Source: Psychromonas aquimarina ATCC BAA-1526 (GTDB taxonomy: Bacteria; Pseudomonadota; Gammaproteobacteria; Enterobacterales; Psychromonadaceae). From it: 49,547 nt of DNA. This document shows, one piece after another, positions 1-7,734 of this stretch. Numbering within the stretch: the first letter of the stretch is position 1; every line of letters begins with the position of its first letter. Position numbers and translations under genes: made by a program. The stretch lies in the NCBI RefSeq assembly GCF_000428725.1, contig NZ_AUAM01000035.1, forward strand, positions 1-49,547, written 5' to 3'. The notes below the pieces were generated by a model. It saw only the letters and a program-made list of their open reading frames with translations, was not told the origin of the DNA and searched no databases.

Positions 1-39
1 CGTTATCGTACGGAAATAACACCTGAGATTTGTTTATTT

Positions 40-92
40 GAGGCTGTTGGACGAGTGTCGCAACAGCTAACTAAGACATAGCCTTTTTTTTA
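40..92 (+). terminator. Probable intrinsic terminator of a gene left of the window
   Basis: Hairpin-forming sequence: gctgttg pairs with caacagc, and an alternative outer pairing is aggct with agcct. It is followed by a run of eight T. It would end a + strand transcript that starts outside the window. No coding frame is visible in 1-233. The inner and outer stems overlap, so the exact fold is uncertain. Confidence 0.45.
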
Positions 93-179
93 TCTCTGCT
101 TTGCACTCTGTTCCTCTTTCTTCTTTATTTTCCTGCTCAACTCTCATTATATTTTCATCATCGCTTATTCTATCTATTT

Positions 180-212
180 GGTATAAAGTGAATATTTAAA
201 ATAATTTATACC
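180..212. repeat. 8-bp inverted repeat upstream of ferritin
   Basis: GGTATAAA at 180-187 and TTTATACC at 205-212 are exact inverted copies separated by 17 AT-rich bases. The right arm ends 33 bases before the chosen ferritin start. The position would suit an operator or part of the promoter region. It does not look like a standard Fur box. Function is inferred only from position. Confidence 0.4.
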
Positions 213-245
213 TAAGTTGTTTGGGTAAATGAAATGGAGATAGAG

Positions 246-770
246 ATGCTGGCCGAGACTATGGTTGAAAAATTGAACGAGCAGATTAATCTGGAATTTT
301 ATTCTTCGAACCTGTATCTGCAGATGAGCGCGTGGTGTGAAGATAAAGGTTTTGAAGGTGCCGCATTAATGCTGCGTAATCACGCAGCAGAAGAGATGGA
401 GCATATGAACCGTCTCTTTACCTACGTTAGTGAAACTGGCGCATTACCTGTTTTAGGGGCTATTGAGGCACCGCCGCATGAATTTGACTCTTTAAAAGAT
501 ATCTTTATGGAAACTTATCAGCATGAATGTCTGATTACTAAACAGATTAATGAGCTTACCCATGTGGCTTTCTCAACTCAGGATTATTCTACTTTTAACT
601 TTTTACAGTGGTATGTTGCGGAGCAGCATGAAGAAGAGAAGTTGTTCAAGGGTATTTTAGATAAAATAAAATTAGTAGGTGAAGACGGTAAGGCCTTGTT
701 CTGGGTTGATAAAGATCTTGCTGATTTAGCTAAGAACGGCTCACCTTCAATAATGGACAGCCCTGCATAG
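246..770 (+). CDS. ftnA: Non-haem bacterial ferritin (FtnA type)
   Basis: Cytoplasmic iron-storage protein that oxidises Fe(II) at a di-iron centre and stores the mineral in a 24-subunit shell. With the start at 246 the protein has 174 residues and the ferroxidase ligands fall at E17, E50, H53, E94, E126/Q127 and E129/E130, with Y24. This is the numbering of E. coli FtnA, so 246 is preferred to the in-frame ATG at 234. A GGAG at 236-239 gives normal spacing to 246. The gene stands alone on the + strand, with a terminator-like hairpin upstream and a 241-base gap before petA. FtnA-type genes are often iron regulated, but no clear Fur box was recognised here. Confidence 0.93.
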   Translation: MLAETMVEKLNEQINLEFYSSNLYLQMSAWCEDKGFEGAALMLRNHAAEEMEHMNRLFTYVSETGALPVLGAIEAPPHEFDSLKDIFMETYQHECLITKQINELTHVAFSTQDYSTFNFLQWYVAEQHEEEKLFKGILDKIKLVGEDGKALFWVDKDLADLAKNGSPSIMDSPA

Positions 771-1011
771 TTAATGTCGTTTATTTTTAGCCTATTACCT
801 CATAAATAGTTCACTTAATGAGAGCATGGTCAATTAAGCCGTGCTTTTCTTCTTCTGCCTTCGTAAAAGTAATGTTAATAGCTTGTAAATATTGGTCTAT
901 TTCTTTAGAATTCAGCCAGTTTTTGTGCACTTAATATCAACTGAAAAATGTGTATATCAAGTTTTATGTTTTCTGAACTGCTTTTCTGCAGCTCACAATG
1001 GAGATGGTTAA

Positions 1012-1602
1012 ATGAGCAATGCGCCTGTTAATTCTGGTCGCCGCAAGTTTCTGACACTGACAACTTCGGTTGTCGGCGGGGTGGGGGCTGCCGCTGTTGC
1101 AGTACCTTTCGTGAAATCTTGGAGCCCAAGTGAAAAAGCAAAAGCGGCTGGAGCCCCTGTTGCCGTTGATGTCAGCAAGATCCAGCCGGGTCAGCTGATT
1201 CGTGTTGAGTGGCGCGGTAAGCCCGTTTGGATTGTATCTCGTACGCAGAAGATTATTGATGAATTAGCTTCCCTTGCAGGTCAGTTACGCGATCCTGACT
1301 CACAGGAGCCGCAGCAGCCTGAATACGCGGCAAATATAAACCGTTCATTAAAAGAAGAGATTTTTGTTGCGGTTGGTTTATGTACCCACCTGGGCTGCTC
1401 TCCTACTTACCTTCCAGATTCCTTTGCCGAGCAGGTTGAGGGGGTCGAATCAGGTTTCTTCTGTCCTTGTCATGGTTCTAAATTTGATATGGCGGGACGA
1501 GTCTTTCAGAATGTACCGGCTCCGTTAAATTTAGTTGTGCCGCCGCATCATTATGTAAGTGATACACAAATTTTAATCGGTTTAGATAAAGGAGATGCCT
1601 AA
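1012..1602 (+). CDS. petA: Ubiquinol-cytochrome c reductase, Rieske iron-sulfur subunit
   Basis: Rieske [2Fe-2S] subunit of the cytochrome bc1 complex, which passes electrons from ubiquinol to cytochrome c1 on the periplasmic side. It has 196 residues. The N-terminus carries a twin-arginine-like SGRRKFL followed by a hydrophobic anchor (about 15-36), consistent with Tat export. The two cluster boxes are CTHLGC at 124-129 and CPCHGS at 151-156, holding the two Cys and two His ligands plus the disulfide pair. A GGAG lies about ten bases before the ATG. The stop overlaps the petB start as TAATG, so translation is probably coupled in petABC. Confidence 0.97.
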   Translation: MSNAPVNSGRRKFLTLTTSVVGGVGAAAVAVPFVKSWSPSEKAKAAGAPVAVDVSKIQPGQLIRVEWRGKPVWIVSRTQKIIDELASLAGQLRDPDSQEPQQPEYAANINRSLKEEIFVAVGLCTHLGCSPTYLPDSFAEQVEGVESGFFCPCHGSKFDMAGRVFQNVPAPLNLVVPPHHYVSDTQILIGLDKGDA

Positions 1603-2882
1603 TGCTTAAAAAATTAGTCACAGGCACAATCGACTGGGTTGATGCGCGTATTCCGATGACTGAAACATGGAACAAGCATTTAGCACAGTATCCGACGCCT
1701 GTTAACTTTAACTTCTGGTACTTTTTTGGTTCACTGGCGATGTTAGTGCTTGTTAATCAGCTGTTAACCGGTATCTGGTTAACCATGCATTATAATCCGT
1801 CTGCTGAAGGAGCATTTGCTTCGGTTGAGTACATTATGCGTGATGTACCCTACGGATGGTTATTACGCTATATGCATTCAACGGGGGCTTCTGCATTCTT
1901 TGTGGTTATCTACCTGCATATGTTCCGCGGTTTAATTTACGGCTCTTACCAGAAACCGCGTGAGCTTATCTGGATCTTCGGCATGCTGATCTTTCTGGTG
2001 CTGATGGCTGAAGCATTTATGGGTTATCTGCTGCCTTGGGGACAGATGTCTTTCTGGGGAGCACAGGTAATTATCTCTCTGTTTGGTGCAATTCCAATTA
2101 TTGGTGATGATCTGACACTGTGGATCCGTGGGGACTATGTTATTTCCGGAGCCACCCTGAACCGTTTCTTTGCTCTGCATGTTGTCGCTTTACCGTTAGC
2201 CCTGGTCGCTTTAGTTTTTCTGCATATTGTTGCACTGCATGAAGTGGGCTCAAATAATCCAGACGGCATTGAAATTAAACAGAAAAAAGGCAGTGCTTCT
2301 GAAGAAGCCAAAGGTAAGTTCACTTTCCACAAACATTACAGCGGTAAAAAAGATATTATCGATGCCGTTCCCTTCCATCCCTATTTCACGGTCAAAGATA
2401 TTATGGGAGTCGCGGGCTTCTTAATTTTCTTCTGTGCAGTTATCTTCTTCCTGCCGGAAGGCGGCGGTTACTTCCTTGAGCCGCCGAACTTTGAGCCGGC
2501 AAACGGTCTGAAAACACCGGATCATATCGCTCCTGTGTGGTACTACACGCCGTATTATGCAATTCTGCGTGCTATTCCTGACAAGTTAATCGGTGTGGTA
2601 TTCTTCGGCGGATCAATTGCTATTTTGTTCCTGCTGCCGTGGTTAGACCGCTGTAAAGTGAAATCAATCCGCTACCGCAGCTGGATTCATAAAGCGAACA
2701 TTACTCAGTTTATTATCTGTTTCATTGTCTTAGGTGTATTAGGCGCGCTAGCGGCAACACCGGTTCGTACCATCATTGCGCAGATTGCCTCTGTTGGTTA
2801 CTTCGGTTTCTTTATTGCGCTTTGGATATACAGTAAAAATGAAAAAACTAAACCGTTGCCAACGAGGTTAACATTCAAATGA
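1602..2882 (+). CDS. petB: Ubiquinol-cytochrome c reductase, cytochrome b subunit
   Basis: Membrane core of the bc1 complex, carrying two b haems and the quinol-oxidation and quinone-reduction sites. It has 426 residues, usual for proteobacterial cytochrome b, with about eight to nine hydrophobic spans. Haem-ligand pairs are H92/H106 and H193/H208. The Qo-site tetrapeptide, PEWY in mitochondria, reads PVWY here in the context HIAPVWYYTPYY. Its start overlaps the petA stop by one base, and its TGA overlaps the petC ATG in ATGA. It is the middle gene of petABC. Confidence 0.97.
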   Translation: MLKKLVTGTIDWVDARIPMTETWNKHLAQYPTPVNFNFWYFFGSLAMLVLVNQLLTGIWLTMHYNPSAEGAFASVEYIMRDVPYGWLLRYMHSTGASAFFVVIYLHMFRGLIYGSYQKPRELIWIFGMLIFLVLMAEAFMGYLLPWGQMSFWGAQVIISLFGAIPIIGDDLTLWIRGDYVISGATLNRFFALHVVALPLALVALVFLHIVALHEVGSNNPDGIEIKQKKGSASEEAKGKFTFHKHYSGKKDIIDAVPFHPYFTVKDIMGVAGFLIFFCAVIFFLPEGGGYFLEPPNFEPANGLKTPDHIAPVWYYTPYYAILRAIPDKLIGVVFFGGSIAILFLLPWLDRCKVKSIRYRSWIHKANITQFIICFIVLGVLGALAATPVRTIIAQIASVGYFGFFIALWIYSKNEKTKPLPTRLTFK

Positions 2883-3613
2883 AAAAATTAATGATAGCCT
2901 TAGTGGCACTGTTACCGACACTGGTGTCTGCCGCCGGTGGTAATGTTCATTTAGATAAAGCAGAATATGATTTAACGGACAAAACCTCGCTGCAGAACGG
3001 CGCTAAATTGTTTATGAATTACTGTTTTGCATGTCATTCAACCGGGTATCAGCGTTACCAGAGAGTAGCGGCGGATCTGGATATACCTGCTGAATTAATG
3101 AAAGAGAATCTGATTTTTACCGACAGTAAAATCGGTGATTTGATGAATAACAGCATGGATAAAAAAGATGCTGGCAAATGGTTTGGTAATCCTCCGTTAG
3201 ACCTGACATTAGAAGCACGTCTGCGTGGTCCTGACTGGATCTACACTTATCTGCGTTCTTTTTATAAAGATGAAAGCCGTCCGTTTGGTGTGAATAATAC
3301 GGTATTTAAAGACGTGGGTATGCCTCATGTACTTGAAGAACTGCAGGGTATTCCAACGGCTGTTTTCGAAACTAAAGTTGTAAACGGCGTTGAGCATAAA
3401 ACGATTGTCGGTTTTGAAAGCAATGAAAACGGTGAGATGTCATCCGATGAGTATGACGCGGCGGTACTGGATCTGGTAAACTTCCTCGTTTACGCCGGTG
3501 AGCCGAATAAGTTAGAACGTCAGAATTTAGGTATTTGGGTACTTGCTTTCCTAGTGATACTCTTTGTTCTCAGTTACTTATTGAAGAAAGAATATTGGCG
3601 TGATATTCACTAA
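2879..3613 (+). CDS. petC: Ubiquinol-cytochrome c reductase, cytochrome c1 subunit
   Basis: Periplasmic c-type haem subunit of the bc1 complex, accepting electrons from the Rieske cluster. It has 244 residues: a signal peptide ending near residue 19 (VSA-A), a CFACH haem-binding motif at 49-53, and a C-terminal membrane anchor around 221-238 followed by a basic tail, the standard cytochrome c1 topology. It overlaps petB by four bases. A hairpin with a T-rich tail follows at 3657-3699 and probably ends the operon. Confidence 0.96.
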   Translation: MKKLMIALVALLPTLVSAAGGNVHLDKAEYDLTDKTSLQNGAKLFMNYCFACHSTGYQRYQRVAADLDIPAELMKENLIFTDSKIGDLMNNSMDKKDAGKWFGNPPLDLTLEARLRGPDWIYTYLRSFYKDESRPFGVNNTVFKDVGMPHVLEELQGIPTAVFETKVVNGVEHKTIVGFESNENGEMSSDEYDAAVLDLVNFLVYAGEPNKLERQNLGIWVLAFLVILFVLSYLLKKEYWRDIH

Positions 3614-3656
3614 AACTTTCTTCTCCTAATGTTAGGAGCAGATAGTGCGTAATTAT

Positions 3657-3699
3657 CGGCAATGCTGGTTTTATACCGTCATTGCCGTTGTCGTTTTTT
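3657..3699 (+). terminator. Intrinsic terminator after petABC
   Basis: CGGCAATG at 3657-3664 pairs with CATTGCCG at 3680-3687 across a 15-base loop. A T-rich tail follows, with six T at its end (688-699). A shorter perfect hairpin, CTCCTAA/TTAGGAG, lies just upstream around 3627-3642 without a T run. Both are in the gap between petC and sspA. Confidence 0.65.
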
Positions 3700-3736
3700 A
3701 AACAAATAGAATTTTAATAAATATTAGGGGATTTTC

Positions 3737-4372
3737 ATGGCCGTAGCTGCAAATAAACGTTCTGTAATGACACTCTTTTCGGGTGCATCAGATCTGTATA
3801 GTCATCAAACACGTATTGTTTTGGCAGAAAAAGGCGTTAATGTTGAAATCACATTCGCTGACGAAGAGAACTGGCCTGAAGAGTTAGCTGAACTAAACCC
3901 TTATAACAACGTGCCTACACTGGTTGACCGCGAGCTGGTTTTATACAACTCACGTATTATTATGGAATATTTAGACGAACGTTTTCCGCATCCGCCTCTT
4001 ATGCCTGTTTACCCGGTAGAGCGCGGCAAAAGCCGTCTGATGATGCAGCGTGTTGAAAGCGACTGGTATCCGCTAGTTGAAATCATTATGGGCAGCGATG
4101 CACAGGCTGCTGAGCAGGCACGTGTTAAATTACGTGAATCAATTTTATTAATTGCACCTGTATTTGATCATTTCAGCTACTTTATGTCAGAAGAGTTTAC
4201 ATTAGTTGACTGTTACATGGCGCCGTTATTATGGCGTTTACCTGAACTAAACATCGATTTAGGTAATGAAAATGTCAGCGGTATCAAAAGCTATATGGTT
4301 AAAGTATTCGAACGTGAATCTTTCCAGGCATCAATGACTGAAACTGAACGTGAAATTAGAGTAGGTATGTAA
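3737..4372 (+). CDS. sspA: Stringent starvation protein A
   Basis: RNA-polymerase-associated protein with a glutathione-S-transferase fold, known in E. coli for stationary-phase and acid-stress gene control. It has 211 residues, with an N-terminal thioredoxin-like half (FSGASDLYSHQTRIVLAEKG; NPYNNVPTLVDRELVLYNS) and a C-terminal helical half. A GGGG ribosome site precedes the ATG by about eight bases. The stop overlaps the sspB start as TAATG. The order petABC-sspAB is typical of gammaproteobacteria; the usual upstream rplM-rpsI are not within the window, and ferritin takes that position. Confidence 0.95.
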   Translation: MAVAANKRSVMTLFSGASDLYSHQTRIVLAEKGVNVEITFADEENWPEELAELNPYNNVPTLVDRELVLYNSRIIMEYLDERFPHPPLMPVYPVERGKSRLMMQRVESDWYPLVEIIMGSDAQAAEQARVKLRESILLIAPVFDHFSYFMSEEFTLVDCYMAPLLWRLPELNIDLGNENVSGIKSYMVKVFERESFQASMTETEREIRVGM

Positions 4373-4785
4373 TGACAGCTATGTTAGTGCAGCGTCCGTA
4401 TCTTTTACGTGCATTCTATAACTGGATTGTTGATAGTGAATGTACTCCGCATATTATTGTTGATGCGGCTCAGCCTTGTGTTGAAGTGCCTCAGCAGTAT
4501 GTTGAAGACGGAAAAATTGTTCTTAATATTGCGCCGCAGTCTGTGATGCAGTTTTCCATGGATGATGATGCAGTAGCATTTAATGCTCGATTTGCAGGAC
4601 AGCCGATGCAGGTATATGTGCCTTTATACGCAATTGAAGGCATTTACGCCCGTGAAAACGGTGCCGGTACTATCTTTCCTGAAGAGCCTGCTTATCAGGC
4701 GCTGGATAAGCCTTTAGAGCCGACAGCTGAAGCGCCTAAAAAACCTAAGCCGGGTAAACGCCCAAGCTTAACCGTGGTTAAGTAA
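4372..4785 (+). CDS. sspB: ClpXP protease specificity-enhancing factor SspB
   Basis: Adaptor that binds the SsrA tag and delivers tagged proteins to ClpXP. It has 137 residues. The folded N-terminal domain (about 1-110; it includes RPYLLRAFYNWIVDSECTPH and the YVPLYAIEGIYARENG strand) binds the SsrA peptide. A Pro/Lys-rich flexible linker follows and ends in RPSLTVVK, the short C-terminal ClpX-binding tail. It is translationally coupled to sspA and followed by a strong terminator at 4801-4828. Confidence 0.95.
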   Translation: MTAMLVQRPYLLRAFYNWIVDSECTPHIIVDAAQPCVEVPQQYVEDGKIVLNIAPQSVMQFSMDDDAVAFNARFAGQPMQVYVPLYAIEGIYARENGAGTIFPEEPAYQALDKPLEPTAEAPKKPKPGKRPSLTVVK

Positions 4786-4800
4786 CCTTTAGGAATGTTG

Positions 4801-4828
4801 AAAAACCGAGATTTATCTCGGTTTTTTT
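4801..4828 (+). terminator. Intrinsic terminator after sspAB
   Basis: A-rich flank and ccgaga at 4801-4811, TTTA loop, then tctcgg and a run of seven T at 4816-4828. This is a textbook intrinsic terminator just past the sspB stop. The A-rich left flank could also serve the opposite strand, ending the converging small membrane-protein gene. Confidence 0.88.
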
Positions 4829-4856
4829 ATATCTGCAGTAAATGTTTTAATTAAAA

Positions 4857-5183
4857 CTACTTCTGGTTGGCGCTGTTTAGATCGCTTTTTACCCAGAATA
4901 GATAAATAGAATATAAGCAGGCAGGTATCATTAATAATGTTACCGCAGTCGACACTGAGAACAGCCAGGGTTCAGCTGCAAACAGGACGGGTTTAACCCT
5001 GCCGATAACCAGATATCCTGCTATCTGCTGAGTATACAGGGCGCTCCAGAGCAGTTTAAAAAACAGCACTGTAAATGCGCCGCTGATAATAAAGTTGAGT
5101 GCCAAAGGCAGACGGTAAATGCCGTGTGCACAGTCATTCGTATTCATTTTCAGCGCATTAGCAGGCCCGGACAGTTTAGCCAT
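4857..5183 (-). CDS. Small membrane protein, function unknown
   Basis: 108 residues; family not recognised. Two hydrophobic segments (about 28-48 and 73-96) suggest a small inner-membrane protein, with a polar N-terminus (NTNDCAHGIYRLP) and a short polar C-terminus. An AGGA eight bases before the ATG supports the start. It lies downstream of the ATP-grasp gene on the same strand, but an intrinsic terminator (5197-5230) sits between them, so it may depend on read-through or on an unseen weak promoter. It converges with sspB. Codon use does not look unusual by eye. Confidence 0.7.
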   Translation of the reverse strand: MAKLSGPANALKMNTNDCAHGIYRLPLALNFIISGAFTVLFFKLLWSALYTQQIAGYLVIGRVKPVLFAAEPWLFSVSTAVTLLMIPACLYSIYLFWVKSDLNSANQK

Positions 5184-5196
5184 AATTTTTTCCTAT

Positions 5197-5230
5197 AAAA
5201 AAGCCGCTGTCCGGGCGGCAGACAGCGGCT
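5197..5230 (-). terminator. Intrinsic terminator after the ATP-grasp ligase gene
   Basis: The 10-bp arms agccgctgtc (5202-5211) and gacagcggct (5221-5230) are exact inverted copies. On the - strand the stem is followed by a run of T (complement of the A run at 5197-5202). It lies between the ligase stop and the ATG of the small membrane-protein gene. Confidence 0.88.
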
Positions 5231-5247
5231 GTGTGTAGATGCTTTTA

Positions 5248-6195
5248 TTACTGAGAGAAATGTTTCTTAGAAAAAGCTACTCGCTCCTCCGCGTCCATAC
5301 CATGGTCATCACCAAGGCTTTCAATCAGTTTTAAACGCGGCAGGATACCTTCACCGTTAGCTATCTGAATAGCCAGGCCGGGGCGTGCATTAAGCTCTAA
5401 CAGCATGGGCCCTAAATCCCGGTCAAGCACCATATCTGTGCCTAAATAACCCATACCGGACATTTCATAACAGCTGGCGGCCAGATAGATCAAACGCTCC
5501 CATTTCGGTACTTCTAACAGAGCAAGCTCTTTATTGGTATCCGGATGATACTTTACCGGCTGATCAAACTGTACGGCGTGCAGCGCTTTACCCGTGGTGA
5601 TATCTACACCGACACCAACCGCTCCCTGGTGTAAATTAGCTTTACCGTCAGAGGCTGCTGTTGACAGGCGCATCATCGCCATCACTGGAAAGCCTTTAAA
5701 GACGATAACCCGTACATCGGGCACGCCTTCAAAACTAAAACCGTCAAAGGCATTATCGAACTGGATTAAACCTTCTACGACAGCAACATCCGCACTGCCG
5801 CCTAAGCTGAACAGGCCGGCAAGGATATCGGTAACATGGCGTTTAATTTCAGACAGGCTCTCTTCACTGCCGTTCGGCTTGAAATAGCGCCCGTTTTCAA
5901 TTTTAGTAATAACCAGAATGCCTTTACCGCCGCTGCCTTTTGCGGGTTTAATAACAAAGCCGGGCGTGTCTTTGATATAGGCTTCAACGCCTTCAACTTC
6001 CGCCTGCATAGAGATAACACCTAATAAAGCCGGTGTTGTCACATCTGCTTCGCGGGCAATAATTTTAGTCTTTAATTTATTATCAACCAGCGGGTACAGT
6101 TTACGCGGATTATAGCGTCCGATATAGCCGCTGTTACGCTGGTTCATGCCCATAATTCCTTTGCTTCTAAGTTTAAAAGGGCTGCAGAAAACCAT
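5248..6195 (-). CDS. RimK-related ATP-grasp ligase (alpha-L-glutamate ligase-like)
   Basis: ATP-grasp amidoligase-like protein of 315 residues, in the family usually named alpha-L-glutamate ligase-like. Members of this fold activate a carboxylate with ATP and join it to an amine; the substrate here is unknown. Visible features are the Lys-containing, glycine-rich loop FVIKPAKGSGGKGI, an acidic patch near GVPDVRVIVFKGFPV, and the C-terminal metal-binding LLELNARPG. The N-terminus (MVFCSPFKLRSKGIMGMNQR) resembles family members and supports the start. The upstream 7TM gene ends three bases before the ATG and supplies an AAGGAATAA ribosome site. It is the last gene of a three-gene operon. Confidence 0.88.
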   Translation of the reverse strand: MVFCSPFKLRSKGIMGMNQRNSGYIGRYNPRKLYPLVDNKLKTKIIAREADVTTPALLGVISMQAEVEGVEAYIKDTPGFVIKPAKGSGGKGILVITKIENGRYFKPNGSEESLSEIKRHVTDILAGLFSLGGSADVAVVEGLIQFDNAFDGFSFEGVPDVRVIVFKGFPVMAMMRLSTAASDGKANLHQGAVGVGVDITTGKALHAVQFDQPVKYHPDTNKELALLEVPKWERLIYLAASCYEMSGMGYLGTDMVLDRDLGPMLLELNARPGLAIQIANGEGILPRLKLIESLGDDHGMDAEERVAFSKKHFSQ

Positions 6196-6198
6196 GGT

Positions 6199-7725
6199 TT
6201 ATTCCTTATCGGCTAAAGGTTTAAAACGGCGCAGCTCTAATAAACGGTAACCGGTATAACTTCCAAGAAGCAGTACCAGCGCCATAACAACGAACTGCAG
6301 ACCAATGAAGTTGAACATCAGGTGACGGGTAACTTCGTTGCTCATTGCAAAGTAGGCAAGCACTGCAACAATTAAACTGCCGCCGCCTTGAGCGATAACA
6401 TCTTTCGCACCTTCCTCTTCCCATAACACCGACATACGTTCAATTGTCCAGGAAAGAATAATCATCGGGAAGAAGGTGATTTTAAGCCCCTCGGTTAATC
6501 CAAGCTTATAGGAGAGCACGCCGAACATAGCAATCAGCAGGATAACCATAATGATTACCGTTGATATTCGCGACACCAGAAGCAGGTTGAGGTGGGAAAG
6601 GTATGAGCGGATAAATAAACCGACAGCTACCAGTAGAATAAAGCCGATTAACCCGGTCAGCAGGCTTGTTTGAATAAATGCCATGGCGATTAAAACCGGC
6701 ATAAAGGTGCCCGATGTTTTAAGGCCGATTAATACCCGCATTATTACTACAATTAAAACACCTAAAGGAATCATTAAGATGCCTTTAAATAGTGACTGGT
6801 CTTCAACTGGCAGGCTGTGAATGGAAAAGTTGAACAGATGTTCATTTTCGGCTTTCTGCAGAATCGCAGCCAGTGCCGGCTGTTCCTGCTGAATCATGGA
6901 AAAGCTGACCTTTGAGTTTGTTCCACCGGTTAATTCCAGCAGTGCTTTACCGCTTTGGTCCCAAAGCAGCAGGTTGCTGCGGTCTACCGCCTCTACGCTG
7001 TCAGCATTAAACAGACGTGAAGTTATAACGCCGTCTTTTTCCTGAAAAACTTCAACTAGAGGCTGCAGATGCTGGCGTCGTCGTCCGTCTTCCAGATAAA
7101 GCGCGCCGACTTTTTTCGAGGGAATTTTAGCTTTGTTCAGTAATGAGATTAACAGATCGGTTTTGCTGCTGTTATCGTTAAGAACCAGGCTGACATTCTG
7201 GCTGGTTTGCTCTGCGTTTAATACTTTCAGGAGTTCCCTGGTAAAGCTGAATGCATCTGCACTGGTTTTTAATGCATCATTAATGATTTCTGCACCTGCT
7301 GTCTGCCCGGCCGGATCATACTGCAGATCCAGCAGAGGCGGCATTTCATTTATAGGCTGATCAGTGCTTTTAGAATCGGCTAGAAACTGGACATTGTAGT
7401 ATAGAGTCTGTCTGCCGTTTGCTTCGCGAATTGTCCACTGCGCCTGTGGAACACTGTTCTCTTCTATAAACGACAGGCCGTAACCTGGAGACGCTGCATT
7501 CTGGCTCAGCTGCAGATAACCGGCTTGTACCTTAGGTGTGGTTAGGGAAGCAATAACCTCCCGTCCGTCGGCTTCAAAATCGATTTTTGCATCAATATTC
7601 CAGATGGTGCGTGTTTCACCCGGCATCCATGGAATATCAAATGCGACATGGCGCTGAATTGTCTGCGATAACCCTAGGGTAAATAAGCCGGCAACGAGAA
7701 GATAAAAGAAAATACGAGCATTCAT
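6199..7725 (-). CDS. Inactive transglutaminase-like domain fused to 7 TM helices
   Basis: 508 residues. An N-terminal hydrophobic segment (about 1-22) leads into a long extracytoplasmic region (about 25-305) of the transglutaminase-like type. Seven or so membrane spans follow from about 315 to 495 (for example FKGILMIPLGVLIVVIMRVL), then a short basic tail. No obvious Cys-His-Asp catalytic triad is seen in the periplasmic part, which agrees with the family name of inactive transglutaminase fused to 7 TM helices. It is the middle gene, nine bases after the protease-like gene and three before the ligase. A scaffold or receptor role is plausible; the function is not known to me. Confidence 0.85.
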   Translation of the reverse strand: MNARIFFYLLVAGLFTLGLSQTIQRHVAFDIPWMPGETRTIWNIDAKIDFEADGREVIASLTTPKVQAGYLQLSQNAASPGYGLSFIEENSVPQAQWTIREANGRQTLYYNVQFLADSKSTDQPINEMPPLLDLQYDPAGQTAGAEIINDALKTSADAFSFTRELLKVLNAEQTSQNVSLVLNDNSSKTDLLISLLNKAKIPSKKVGALYLEDGRRRQHLQPLVEVFQEKDGVITSRLFNADSVEAVDRSNLLLWDQSGKALLELTGGTNSKVSFSMIQQEQPALAAILQKAENEHLFNFSIHSLPVEDQSLFKGILMIPLGVLIVVIMRVLIGLKTSGTFMPVLIAMAFIQTSLLTGLIGFILLVAVGLFIRSYLSHLNLLLVSRISTVIIMVILLIAMFGVLSYKLGLTEGLKITFFPMIILSWTIERMSVLWEEEGAKDVIAQGGGSLIVAVLAYFAMSNEVTRHLMFNFIGLQFVVMALVLLLGSYTGYRLLELRRFKPLADKE

Positions 7726-7734
7726 AACGGTTCC

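Noticed and set aside
234..245. Earlier ferritin start at 234
   Set aside because: From 246 the ferroxidase residues carry the same numbers as in E. coli FtnA, and GGAG is correctly placed for 246 only.
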